From positions 1-22,500 of the forward strand of contig JABUQX010002922.1 of the NCBI GenBank assembly GCA_015478945.1: DNA of 22,500 nucleotides. The letters run 5' to 3'. Below are positions 1 to 10,997 of the stretch, one piece after another. The stretch comes from Trachelipus rathkii. Its lineage: Eukaryota; Arthropoda; Malacostraca; Isopoda; Trachelipodidae. Each line of letters opens with the position of its first letter. Within the stretch, counting starts at the first letter, position 1. A program made the position numbers and the translations under genes. The notes beneath the pieces were generated by a model. It searched no databases. It was not told the origin of the DNA and saw nothing but the letters and a program-made list of their open reading frames with translations.

Positions 1-30
1 GGCTATTTAATCGATATCATATAGCAGTAG

Positions 31-42
31 GAATCTAATATA
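31..42. repeat. Left target-site duplication of the LINE
   Basis: GAATCTAATATA here matches 5892-5903 exactly. The match extends to 16 of 17 if AGTA(G/A) is added to the left (26-42 versus 5887-5903), although on the right that stretch overlaps the element's tail repeat. It sets the LINE's 5' border at about position 43. Confidence 0.7.
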
Positions 43-314
43 GATATTGTATTTACCACCGGTTGGATCTTGTTGGTGTTGCTTGGGCATTTTCGCTGTG
101 CCTAGTGAGAGTTTGCTAAGTAGCATTAATTTGTACATTTTCATTTTCATTTATCGGGGTGGGACTATTCATTTATTTTTGTTTATTTATTTATATACTG
201 TTTTTATTTATAACTGATTTTGTTCATTTTTGGTTATTGTTTTTTTTTTTTTTTACTTTAGTAAGGCTAGGCGAATAGCCTAGACCTTCCGGTTTTTTTT
301 GTTTTTCCCAGGTG
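43..314 (+). other. 5' UTR of the LINE
   Basis: Non-coding leader between the left target-site duplication and the first ORF1 ATG at 315. It contains T-rich tracts at about 238-254 and 292-306. Full-length LINEs carry an internal promoter at the very 5' end, but I could not recognise specific core-promoter elements here. Confidence 0.6.
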
Positions 315-1383
315 ATGGAGGACGCCCTCTTCTCGGATGAGGAGTTAATGGAGGAGTCTTCCCGGGGTGAGGATGGCCGGAAAAGGAGTGGCAGTGTTGC
401 GGGGGTAACGGTGGGGGGGTAGTGTTGCGGGTGTAACGGTGGGGGATTTGGCTCCACCTGCACCCAAAGGGGTGAAGAGGGGGGATAGGGATGGGGTAGA
501 TGTGGGTACAACAGATCAGTCTAATACCTTGGGTTCCTCTGAGGTGATAATCATTGTGCAGAGTAGGGATGGGACTTGTATCTTCACAAAACCCTCTAGA
601 GCAACTGCTCTCTTAAATGACTCCCCCTTTGGGAAATTAATAATAGAGGGCACCTGCCGTATTCTTGGGAGGGGTGCTGGGATTCGTTTCTCCATTCCTT
701 CCCTAGAAAGACTACGGGTTTCCCTTGGGGATATAGTTACTTTGGGGACTTTCCCTGTTAAATGCTGGGTCCCTCGTGCTTCTACTGATCATTCTTTACA
801 TATTTCCTATGGGAAAATAGGGCCAATAGAGGAAGATGATACTTTTCTGCAAGATCTCTCCAATATCTGTTCTTATGACCTTGAGGGCAGCACTTTGTTG
901 GAGGTTATGAGATTGGGCTCTTCTGGGGGCTCTCCAGGGGGTCCTAACTTCCCTTCCAAGACGCTGCGCCTGAAGTACAAAGGCCCTCTTCCATCTAAGG
1001 TGATTATAGGCCATGTTATATATCCAGTGTCTCAATACGTGTTTCCAGTACGGCGTTGCTTCAACTGCTGGCAATATGGCCATGGTTCGGTTTCCTGTAA
1101 GTCTTCCCCACGCTGTTCGAGATGCTCCTTGGGCCATGTCAATGACAATTGTGCCAATGATCCTTTTTGTTATTTTTGTAAGGGGCCCCACCGCCCTAAT
1201 TCTAAATCCTGTGAGGTTTATATAAATGCAGCGCGGATTACTCGTGACACTCCTGTGGCTGCGGGTGGGATTCATTCTCCTCTTATAGCAGCTTTACGTG
1301 AACTGAATCCTCTTACTCGTGTTCGCTCTTCTCTCAACACTCTCCGGAATGCTGGTGTCTCTCTTGTCCTTCCTCTCAGGTAG
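315..1383 (+). pseudogene. LINE ORF1: gag-like nucleic-acid-binding protein with three zinc knuckles, frameshifted
   Basis: ORF1 product that would coat the retrotransposon RNA. The first ATG at 315 opens an acidic N-terminus (MEDALFSDEELMEESS) that stops at 420-422. The main frame, open from 409 to the TAG at 1381-1383, has no upstream ATG of its own. The two frames are joined exactly by a 28-bp tandem duplication (393-420 repeated at 421-446), whose length shifts the frame by one. Three knuckles lie at 1057-1212: CFNCWQYGHGSVSC (CX2CX4HX4C), CSRCSLGHVNDNC (CX2CX3HX4C) and CYFCKGPH followed by a Cys six residues on (CX2CX3HX6C). This triplet is typical of ORF1 in I- and R1-type elements. About 350 residues would be intact without the duplication. 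The C-terminus may have extended past 1383 in another frame. Confidence 0.85.
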
Positions 1384-1820
1384 AGCCTGTTTCCCCCTTC
1401 AAGGTCGTTATGGCTGAATGTGGTTTTCCTCGCCCGCAGTACCTCCCTTCGATGGTCGCTTGGTCGTGTGCCCCCCTCTATGCCTCCAAGGTGGCTGCCC
1501 CCCCGGCAAGTGCTTATCTTCCTTCAAGGGGGGCCCCCCTGCCCCTCCGGTTTCCTCGTGGACCCTTGCGTTAACTCTGCCCCCCGCTCCCATCAGTTTC
1601 CCTCCGCCTGAGTTTTCATGGGGATATCCCATGTTGGTCCTGTGAGGGCTCCCTTAAGTTGAATAATGTTCCCAGCATCACCTCTCCCTCTCCGCGTCCT
1701 ACAGAATGGTTGGTCTCCTTCTTGATTTCATTTTGGGACCCTTGTTTCCAATTTCTCACGTCTTATCAGGTTGGACGTGGTTCTTCTTTATCAGCCCTTT
1801 CTGTATATTCTCGGATCTCC
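1384..1820 (+). other. ORF1 C-terminal remnant / inter-ORF region of the LINE
   Basis: Proline-rich and relatively GC-rich stretch between the ORF1 stop and the likely ORF2 start. All three frames stay open for 150-230 bases in turn: one frame from 1410 to the TAA at 1572, the same frame again from 1575, and another at 1418-1645. None shows a recognisable domain. It is either a decayed ORF1 tail or a true spacer. An ORF2 initiation codon upstream of 1821 cannot be excluded. Confidence 0.5.
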
Positions 1821-4800
1821 ATGGTCTTTGGTTCTTCTATCTTTTCCCACAATGGCCTAACCCTAATCTTGTCCTTGTGGAATTGTAGACCTTTATTCCC
1901 AAAATTGGGCATTTTTAAAAATTGTAACTACAACTTCCCCGATGATTTTGGGTCTGTGTGAAACCTGGATGCAGCCTAAATACACCCCTACAGTGGGTGG
2001 ATATACCTTCCTCAGGAAGGATCGGGTTAATCAGTTGAGGGGGGGTGGTTTAGCTTTCCTCCTTCATTCCTCTTTATCTTACCAGGAGATACCATTGAAT
2101 GTTGCTCCGGACGCAGTCCTCGAGGTCCTGGCAGTGAGAGTTGCCTTTGCATCGGGCTGGGCATCACTGTTGTTATGTTACAATCCTGGTAGAAATTTGG
2201 CATTCCCAGAACTTCAGCATTATATTCGTCAGTTGCCCCTGCCTGCCTTGATAATGGGTGATTTTAATGCCCATCACAATCTTTGGGAACCTGGTCTTCC
2301 TCGTGGGGGATGTAATAAATCTGGTGATTCTCTTTTCACCTTCTTGTCCTCTTCTAGTGATTTTTCCTTATTAACCCCTCCTGGTCTGGTAACTAGGGTG
2401 GATTCCTATAGTGGTAGGATCTCTACTCTTGATTTGGTGATTGGGAGTGGATTCTTCTTGCAGGCTGACATTTTGACAGGAACTTATTTGGGTAGTGACC
2501 ACTATCCGATCCATGTTCACCTTCCCCAGCGGGTGCAACCCCTTCAACATTTTCGACCTCTCACTTGGAGGTTTCCTACCTCTCAGGATGTGTGGAAGCA
2601 ATATAGTGGTCAGACCTCTCTCCCGGGTGATGCAGTTGGTACCTTGGAGGATTGGACGGGCGCAGTTACCCTTAGTATCGTTACCTCTGCTGCTGCTGTG
2701 TTTCCTCTTACCAAGGGGAAATTCGGTAGAAGACCTCGGGCTTTGTGGTGGAATCTGGAGTGTGAGGAAGTCTTGAAGAAACGGAATAGGGCCTACAATA
2801 TTTGGCGTCGGTTTCCTTCCAACGGAAATGGCCTGGCTTACAGGAGGTTAGCCGCCCGGTGCAGGAGGTTTCATTTGAAGTGTAAAAGGGATACCTGGAA
2901 CATGCGGAGAGCCAAGCTATCTTTTACCAATCCGGACTCGAGAACTTGGTCCCTGTTAAAGAGTATGACATCAGCCTTTGTCCCACAATCGTTCCCCCTC
3001 ACTCGGAATGGGGGTCTCCTGCTCCATAACCTGGAGAAGGCTGAATTGTTTGCTGATCATTATGAGCAGGTCTTCCGACCTGGGGCCCCCTTACCCAGCA
3101 GTGCTGCTCTTGCTGCCTATATACAGAAATCCAAACTAGAACCACCTACTTTCCTGGGATACAAGTTTACGGCTTCTGAATTAAATCATACTTTGTCCTC
3201 CCTCCCTGATAGTAAGGCCACAGGGGCAGATCTAGTTGATAATAAGTTCCTGAAATATCTTTCCTCTGGTTCTCGGGAAGCTCTTTTGAACCTCTACAAT
3301 GCTAGCTGGACCCAGGGAATAGTTCCCATGCAGTGGAAGTTGTCGGTCATCCTTCCTTTCTTGAAACCAAATCGGGATTCCTCTACCCCTATGGGCTACC
3401 GTGCTATTCAACTGCTTTCTTGTACTGGTAAGGTCTTGGAGAGAATGGTACAGGCTCGGTTGCGTTGGTGGCTTGAGTCTTTTTCCCTGCTCTCCCCCAT
3501 TCAATATGGTTTTCGGCCTGGTGTGGATACCACGGATTGTCTTCTGGCACTAGAGCACATTATCTATACAGGTTTTCATAATAAACAGTATACCTTGGTT
3601 TTATTTTTTGATTTGGAAGCAGCATTTGATTCTGTCTCACATATGGGTCTCTTATATAAGTTGGCAAGCTTGGGTCTCAAGGGACATCCATTGAAATGGT
3701 TCCATAGCTTTCTGACTGATCGCTCTCTCTCTGTTAGAGTCGGTGATGTGACTTCTTCGGTACGGCCTGCCCTCAGGGGGGTTCCCCAGGGGTCTGCTTT
3801 GAGTCCCTTGTTGTTTGCTCTATATATCTCTGATTTACCAACTCCTGCCTCCACTAGAGTAATGGCTTATGCAGATGATTTGGTTTTAAGTGCCACTTCT
3901 CCAACCTTGTTGGGTGCCCAGAGAGCTTTGGAGGCTGGAGCACAGAAGATTTTGGACTGGGCAGATCGATGGCACCTGCATTTCAATATTGCCAAATGTG
4001 CCTTGATGTGTTTTACGAGACGGAGGGTTCCTTTTTTACCATCCCTTCGCCTGAACAGGAGTCAGGTTCCCTTTGTCACAAGGCATATAAAAATATTCTA
4101 ATTCACGCGTTGATGGCCCTCCCTCATTTGGAAGCCCCACATTCGGAGCCTCCAGTTACAGTGTTTGAATAGGCTCAATATGATGAGACGTTTGGCGGGT
4201 ACTACATGGGGTGCCTCACAGAGCATGCTGCTCCACTTTTATATCATCTATATCAGAGCCAAGATAGATTATGGGAGTGTGGTGTACTCTTCTGCTTCCC
4301 CAACGACTCTGAAGTGCCTGGAGACCATACAGAATACTGCCATCCGGATTGCCCTGGGGGCTTTTCCTTCTTCTCCCATTAAGGCTTTGGAGGCGGAGGC
4401 TTGTCTTCCTCCTCTCGGTCTGCATTGGGAAGACCTGTTGGCTAGGAGATACGTAAGGTTGATGTCTGCATCAGTGACCCATCCTTTCAAGGTTTTCTTT
4501 CGGGCTTGTGCATTGGGTTCCTTTGGCATGGAGAGGAGGAATATCCCCTTTCTCTCTCGAGCTAGGCGTACGGTGCGGTCTTATGGTTTGCAAAGTTGCC
4601 TCTGGAGCCTGTTTCTTCCGCTTCTCTGTTACCACCTTATAGCGACCTGGGTTCTCTTTTCACTTTTACCTTCCCGCCGACTTGGAGAAAGGATGGCCCT
4701 CCTGTTTTGAAGGTCGATCTGTATTAAAAAAAAAAAAATTATAATAATAATGATAAATAATTGTCTGATGGTTCAAAAGTTCATATGGGATCCACTAGTT

Positions 4801-5639
4801 CTGCTGCCGCTGCTGTGTTTTTCTCAGACCTTTCCCTTACACAAAATTGGAAGCTCTCCCCACTGCATTCGGTGACCTTCCTGGAACTATATGCCATTCT
4901 CAGGGCTTTACAGTTTGTGGTGGCCCATCTCTCTCCTCAATCAATTATACTCTTTTCTGACTCTAGTGCGGCCCTTCATATAATTGCTAATCTCCAGCCT
5001 ACCAAATACAGGAGAATTCAGTTTAAAATTCATAGTATCATCAGTGGCATGTCTCCTAGCCAGGGTTGGGCACTACATTTTCACTGGGTTCCTTCCCACA
5101 TTGGTATTGCAGGTAATGAAACTGCTGATGTATCTGCTAAATTGGCCCACCAACATCAATTCATTGAATCCTTTCCCTTGGAGTTGGCTGAATGGTATTC
5201 CTGCATTGGTAAGGAGATGAAGGCTGTTTGGAGAGAGGAGCTCGGTACATTCCTTGGCACCCATCCCCTGGGACAACTGTATGGAGAGGATGTTCAGTTT
5301 TCATTCCCCTGTGCTCGTCGCCTAGAGACTGCCATAACGAGACTGCGAATTGGGCATCTTGGCCTTAATGGGCACCTCTTTCGTTTGGGTCTTTCAGACA
5401 CACCCCTCTGTCCATCTTGCAACAGTGCTCTTGAGGGTGTGGAGCACTTTCTCCTTCAGTGTGGCTCTTACTTGATAGCAAGGGAGGAGCTTCGGCTCTC
5501 CCTGCTGGGAGTGGGGGTTCCTCTTCTGACTGTTCCAGTTTTGCTAGGGAAGGTGAACGTGCCTCCAGTATATAGAGTTAAGGTGCATCTGGCACTAATC
5601 CGCTATCTCAAGTGTACAGGTCAGTTGGGCAGGCTGTGA
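1821..5639 (+). pseudogene. LINE ORF2: endonuclease - reverse transcriptase - RNase H, interrupted
   Basis: Polyprotein that nicks target DNA and copies the element RNA into it. From the ATG at 1821 the frame reads the start of the endonuclease (LSLWNCRPLFPK, with the catalytic Asn). A net +1 frameshift at about 1939-1942 then leads into a long frame to 4101. This contains ETWM, GDFNAHH (2257) and SDHYPI (2494) of the endonuclease. The reverse transcriptase has motif A FFDLEAAFDS (Asp at 3610), motif B GVPQGSALSP (about 3778) and motif C AYADD (3868). In-frame stops at 4099 (TAA) and 4111 (TGA) break the thumb, after which the same frame resumes. A second frameshift near 4590 follows, then an A-rich insert with stops (4725-4760). 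RNase H follows with Asp 4767, Glu 4884, Asp 4959, His 5097 and Asp 5127. A CPSC...EHFLLQC Cys/His motif (from 5409) ends the protein at TGA 5637. All catalytic residues remain, so decay is recent. Confidence 0.9.
4725..4760 (+). repeat. A-rich insert inside LINE ORF2
   Basis: Poly(A) followed by AAT-type units interrupts the coding sequence between the reverse transcriptase tail (ending KVDL) and RNase H (SDGSKV). Its length is compatible with keeping the frame, but it brings in TAA stops at 4725 and 4758. Related elements would be expected to lack it. Confidence 0.65.
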
Positions 5640-5891
5640 TCTTCTTTGGGGTTTAGGTGGATTTAGGATCCAGTGGGGGTCTTGCAGACCAGGATATCAG
5701 TGTTTGGCTGGTGGGGAGGGTTTCCTAGGTTATTTCAATCATACTAGGTTCTCAGCAACTCGCAACACCGGGAGATCCAGGCGGTAAGTGTTCTTTAGGG
5801 ACATTTGCTATAGTTTACTGAAGTGGCCCAGGGCTGAGGGGGACCTGTGAGGTCCCCAGGAAGTCCTCAATTTCATCAAGTAATCAAGTAA
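5640..5891 (+). other. 3' UTR and tail of the LINE
   Basis: Non-coding, more GC-rich than the following DNA. It contains a perfect 8-bp stem with a 3-base loop (GGGGACCT GTG AGGTCCCC, 5839-5857) and ends in two TCAAGTAA units (5876-5891) instead of poly(A). In several LINE clades the 3' UTR structure is what the reverse transcriptase recognises, which is a plausible role here. Confidence 0.65.
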
Positions 5892-5903
5892 GAATCTAAT
5901 ATA
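5892..5903. repeat. Right target-site duplication of the LINE
   Basis: Exact copy of 31-42. It directly follows the second TCAAGTAA tail unit and precedes AT-rich flank. A third, longer copy of this site lies at 7098-7147. Confidence 0.7.
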
Positions 5904-7097
5904 ATATTAATATAATATACAGTATATTTTTTTTTTAAATTATTGTCTTTATATTAAATGTCCTATGCTACCTCAAATAAATGATATGTCTGTGAATTAG
6001 AATAACCATTTATTTTTATATTTTTTTATAGAATTTAACAGGAATATTAGGAAAGTGCATGTACTCCTTTTAATCTCATTAGTTGTAAGTTTGTATAATT
6101 TTTTTATTTTTTTTATTTTTTTTTTCTCTATCTTTATATCATTAAATAGAAATTTCAGAGAAGTATATTTAGGCAGTTAAAATAAATATATATACTAAAT
6201 GATCACTCCTAGTCACATAGGGCCAGTTTATAAATGTATTATTTTATATAGTTTTATTTTATAATGATTTATCCGTATTTTATTTTATTTCATTTTCTTT
6301 TCTTTTCTTTTATTTTCTTGTTTTATATATAGCTATTAATTTACTAATTTTCATTCTTCCCTCACAAATATGTTTATCTCTATTATTCATGAAAATATCT
6401 AGATTTTATAGCTTCCATGAGTCCGATTGACATTATTTTACGGATTTTAAATTTATTTTATTTTTTAATTTTTTCTCTTAAATAAATGTTATTTGATTTG
6501 TTTCACTTTACTTATTTTATTATTAATTTTTGTGTTTCATATTAAATTATTGGTTTTATTTTTATAATGAATTATCCATTTTTTCTTTTTTTATTTAGCT
6601 TATTTCATTTTTCTTTATTTTCATTTATTTTGTGGTTTATATATTTTATATGTATATAATATGTTTGTACTTTGTTTCTTTTTATATAGGTAATATCTAT
6701 TTTCGTTTATTTTACTTATTTTAAATTTTTATTTTGTCTTATTTTGTTGCATAAATTGTAATTATTTCTTACTGTAATATTGATTTACTTATAATTTTAA
6801 TCTATTATATTAATTTTATGATTTAAATACAAAGATTTTTTTAAGTCAAAAATAATTGTTAAGTGGTGCCGATGTTTAAGGCTTTACCACGCCCTTATAA
6901 TAAATAAAATAAAATAAATACAGTATTCAAGTAAAATGTTTAGGCCAATTATTTAAGAATATATATTGAAAGAAATATACACTATATGATTTATTTATAT
7001 TTTGAATGATATTTTAAAGCCCTAAATTGATTTTTTTTTTATTACTAGCCACCTACAAAACTTTTACCATCCAAAATTTGCTATTAAACATTAACAA
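5904..7097. other. AT-rich non-coding stretch
   Basis: Mostly T-rich and ATTTTA-type simple sequence. I see no ORF with coding character, no structural RNA and no transposon terminus. The only less monotonous part is at about 6860-6905, with GTGGT and ACCAC forming a weak 5-bp inverted repeat. Confidence 0.6.
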
Positions 7098-7147
7098 TCG
7101 AATCATATAGGCAGTAGGAATCTAATATAATATTAATTTATATACAG
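7098..7147. repeat. Third copy of the LINE target site, without the insertion
   Basis: This 50-base stretch matches both the left flank of the LINE (11-42, with small indels) and its right flank (5892-5922), like an uninterrupted version of the target. It suggests that the target belongs to a dispersed repeat or an old local duplication. Confidence 0.55.
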
Positions 7148-7707
<560 letters not shown>

Positions 7708-8026
7708 GGCTATTTATAAGAGATGTTGACTCCAGGAACGAAAATCAATAAAAAATGTAACGTAATTTCAATGATTTGGGGTTAAATACATTAGTAAATA
7801 CTGGATTTTTATATGTAATTTAATTAATATTAACACAAATTAAAAAGAAATTGACAAATATATTTTTTTGTGCCTTCACAATAGTCTTATAAAAATGAGT
7901 AGCTTAAGCCGTGCTTAGGCTTATTTATTTCAGTTTTAATTTGATGAAATGTATACGTAAAGTTTGTAAGAAACACCTTGACAATAATAAATTGATATTT
8001 GATATTTTATATATTTTATGTTTTGG
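7708..8026. other. AT-rich non-coding stretch
   Basis: No recognisable element or coding frame. It runs directly into the sharply different GC-rich island. Confidence 0.5.
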
Positions 8027-8120
8027 ATCCGGGGTGGGGCCTTCGCCCCCCCCTCTATATCATCCCCCGTCCCCCGCAGAGCGGGGTGCCCGTCGCAAGC
8101 TCGCGGGTCCGGGGGGGGAG
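8027..8120. other. GC-rich hairpin island of unknown origin
   Basis: About 90 bases of almost pure G and C embedded in DNA that is mostly A and T. It contains a 5-bp stem with a 4-base loop (8036-8049), a perfect 6-bp stem with a 3-base loop (CCCCGC AGA GCGGGG, 8072-8086) and C8/G8 homopolymers. I do not recognise it. It may be the end of a mobile element or a GC-rich mini-insertion. The short ORF through it has no domain. Confidence 0.6.
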
Positions 8121-8240
8121 TTTTTTTTTAAAATAAAAATACCCATAAATTTTAAAAAATAATCGAAAATCAAATAATAAAAATGAAAGAACTTAGAAAA
8201 AAATTAAATTCCTATTAAATAATATAATAATGATATAATA

Positions 8241-8272
<32 letters not shown>

Positions 8273-8449
8273 TAATAATTAATAATAAAAAATCTTTTGT
8301 TAAATTTCTTAAAAATTAAAAATGCAAATTAACGCTAATAAATATAGAAATCACAATAAAGAAAATACTCGGAATTCGTTGTTTTTCTTATCGAAAATTT
8401 TCCGCCGTATAAACGGAGTCAACATCTTATAAAGTCCTATTTATATGAT
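8121..8449. repeat. A-rich stretch with (AAT)n microsatellite
   Basis: A-rich DNA with an interrupted ATA/AAT trinucleotide tract at about 8219-8290. Nothing else is recognised up to the LINE relic that begins near 8450. Confidence 0.7.
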
Positions 8450-8790
8450 TGGAAAGAGAAGGAGAGACAGAATAAGGAAATGAAGTAATTAGAGAAGATA
8501 TAGGGGTGAAGATGATACTGAAGATGGATTGTGGGGAGATTGAGATGGTGGGGAACATCTTGGAGAGGATGGGCAGACAGAATGCTGAAAAGAAGGATGG
8601 GAAATGGACACCACGATGGGCAGAAGACCAAGGGAAGACCGAAGAAGAGATGGGCGTATTTACTCAACGACTCTCTGGAATGATGTTCAGCTAGCAAAAA
8701 TAGCTTATTGCTCACATACCATATAACCCAGGAGAATCATGTGTCGGGAAGAAAGATGCGCTGGACCAGGTAAAGCGATTCATTAGAGAA
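8450..8790 (+). pseudogene. LINE ORF2 C-terminal relic (RTE-like)
   Basis: The stretch reads like the C-terminal tail of RTE-type ORF2 proteins. One frame gives GNILERMGRQNAEKKDGKWT; a second frame continues as GRRPREDRRRDGR and STTLWNDVQLAK. The pattern of a GHxxRM box followed by Trp/Arg-rich WTPR and GRP(R/K)xRW is typical of these elements. The change of frame near 8610 shows decay, and no reverse transcriptase motif is present. Assignment rests on pattern memory, so it is tentative. Confidence 0.4.
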
Positions 8791-8807
8791 TGAGAGGAAA
8801 AGAAAAT

Positions 8808-8816
8808 ATATATATA

Positions 8817-8873
<57 letters not shown>

Positions 8874-8899
8874 TATATTATATATAAAATACTATATAC

Positions 8900-8930
<31 letters not shown>

Positions 8931-8935
8931 CAATA
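8808..8935. repeat. (AT)n microsatellite
   Basis: AT dinucleotide tract with TAA and AAT interruptions and one ACTATATACATATAAA break. Confidence 0.9.
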
Positions 8936-10455
8936 TGGTTATATATAATACAACTCATAAAGGTTGAAAAAGTTATCATATACTGTGCAGACCATTCCAA
9001 AAATTAACCAGTTTTATTACTGAAAAAGTACTTTCTCACACGTAGATGGCATGCTTCTTCATTTTTTTATTATTTTTTTTATTGTAATCTACTGAAATGA
9101 ATGTCAAATTAGATTCTCAATATCTTAAAATTGACCATAATTCTTTGGTTTCTTTTCAATGTTTGTAAGTGCGATAAATATATTGAAAATTAGTTCATAA
9201 TGTATTTTTTAGTTGCTCAAGTTTTCAAATTAATGCCCTGGAATTGTTTCTTATGATTTAAATTTATTTATGATTTCTTTTTTGTAGCGTAGATTGCACA
9301 ATTGCATGTATTTATATAGTAATTATTAGTTTGTTCACATATTGGAGTGGAGTATGCCTAGTGGGTAGTATCCATCTATGATCAGTTGATGAGACATCCA
9401 AGGAGACGGTGTTGGGCTTGATTTGAGCATTTTGGGGGCTAAGTCTAAGATGACCTAATGTCCTAAATGGTAGTTATTATCCCACTATTCTCTATGCGTG
9501 AAACTTTATGTCCACTTAATTTCATACTTCAAAAAAAAATTACCTATGTACTTTAATAAGAAAATGAAAAGAATGGTATTCTTAGGAATCCACACAGATT
9601 ATTATTAAGTCTGTCTCAGTTGGTATCTCATTCAGAATGGTCCGTCTTGGATAAAATATCCCAATTGTTAATTATTCCCATGAAATTAGTTCTTCACTGA
9701 AAACTATATAGTTTTTGTTTTTTTGTTTTTTTTGTGTTCCATATTTTGCATTCATGTTAACTGATAACCTTCTATATTGTGACTAGTTCTCGAGATTGTA
9801 TGCTGCAACTTTTATTACAATAAAAATATTTCAAATATATTCAGTAAAACAAATTTCTTAGTAACTTTAATTTCCTTTTATTGAAAACTGTTTTTCCCAA
9901 CTTCTTCCCTTATATGAAACTGTTTTGCAAAGAGCTTTGTAGCCGTGAATTTGCCAGGATTTCAAGTCTTTTATTAAAATTTAGAATTTTTTTTTTTTAA
10001 AGTAAACTGTGATAGTATATTTAAAATAGATTTATATTATAAGCCAAAGCACCTACCTTTAAAGTTTGCGTAATTTATTGATGATGCCCTTAGCATGTTC
10101 ATTTTTTTTTTTTTTTTTTTCATGTCATACGTTTACCAAATGAAGTATCCAATAGTGCCATTCAGCAATTGATTAGTTCTTAACAGTTTTGAAACTGCTG
10201 AAATATAAGGTACTAAATTATAGATAAAAAAGGCAGTGAAGGAATTAATATTTTATATTTCAAATATTTTTTAATTTCATGGCATCTGAAAAAAATTGAC
10301 ACATTACACATTTCTAAACTGTGTAATGTATTAATTATCTTTGCACTTCAGGGTTATATAGTTTGAGGTTTATTATATCAGGTTGAATATTCATAAACTA
10401 ACTTAACCAGCATGTTTTTCAAGCTGATTGTCAAGATATATAATATAACCTTTAT
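8936..10455. other. AT-rich non-coding stretch
   Basis: About 1.5 kb with homopolymer T runs (for example 10102-10120) and no coding frame, RNA gene or transposon terminus that I can support. If it belongs to the host gene's neighbourhood, it is upstream intergenic DNA. Confidence 0.55.
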
Positions 10456-10560
10456 TTGAATGTTCTAATTAGTTTTCTCCTTTTAAAGCTTTTTTTTTTT
10501 ATGCTAATAGGTTACTTTAACCCTTTATATTGTGAATACATGAAGAAAATAAACTTAAAA

Positions 10561-10638
10561 AGCATGGCTATCACAGCAAGGAATGACTCCAGAGAAACTA
10601 GCATGGCTATCACAATAAGGAATGACTCTAGAGAACTT
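10561..10638 (+). repeat. 39-bp tandem duplication (two copies)
   Basis: Units 10561-10599 and 10600-10638 begin AGCATGGCTATCACA and differ at a few positions. The unit length is a multiple of three. In one frame the two copies read SMAITARNDSRET and SMAITIRNDSREL, inside a frame open from the ATG at 10501 to the TAG at 10786. I recognise no protein family, so this is recorded as a repeat and not as a gene. Confidence 0.75.
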
Positions 10639-10942
10639 CACCTTATCAATGGTGGTTGTGCTATTTTTGAGACTGATCCTAAATTTGTCTTGTCAATGGA
10701 TAGTCTTAATAGAAATTTGGAAAATTTTAAATATCACAAATGGATAACTATAGTTGGTAAATCAGTACGAAGCGTAATGACTGGTTAGCTAACACGAGTC
10801 AGAGGATATAAATTTCAGGAAGTCAAAATTGTAAGTATTTAAAAATTGTGTTCATTTCTTTAATTTGTTCAAAATATTACTTATATCATCATTGATTCTT
10901 TATTAAACTAATTTTGGAAATAATGGTATAGATTAATGCATC
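10639..10942. other. Non-coding stretch after the 39-bp repeat
   Basis: The open frame through the repeat ends at 10788. Beyond it the sequence is AT-rich, with nothing recognisable up to the ATT microsatellite. Confidence 0.45.

Positions 10943-10997
<55 letters not shown>
10943..10997. repeat. (ATT)n microsatellite
   Basis: About 18 uninterrupted ATT units. Confidence 0.95.

Larger units (their letters stand above)
43..5891 (+). mobile_element. Non-LTR retrotransposon (I/R1-type, RNase H-bearing), near full length
   Basis: A LINE that copies itself through an RNA intermediate by target-primed reverse transcription. In order it holds a 5' UTR (43-314), a gag-like ORF1 with three zinc knuckles, and an ORF2 with apurinic-type endonuclease, reverse transcriptase, RNase H and a Cys/His C-terminus. 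A 3' UTR with a stem-loop (5839-5857) and two copies of TCAAGTAA (5876-5891) close it. There is no LTR and no poly(A). GC content is visibly higher than in the flanks, marking the borders. The 12-bp GAATCTAATATA occurs at 31-42 and 5892-5903 and is read as the target-site duplication, so the copy is probably complete at its 5' end. RNase H points to the I, R1 or LOA group rather than Jockey; the exact clade cannot be fixed by eye. Both ORFs carry disabling lesions, so this copy is dead. Confidence 0.9.

Noticed and set aside
224..511. 95-codon - strand frame over the LINE 5' end
   Set aside because: Pro/Ser-rich antisense shadow of a G-rich stretch of ORF1.
10456..10788. 110-codon frame as a protein-coding gene
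   Set aside because: It begins at TTG in T-rich DNA, has no recognisable domain and no clear splice context. Only the tandem repeat inside it is recorded.
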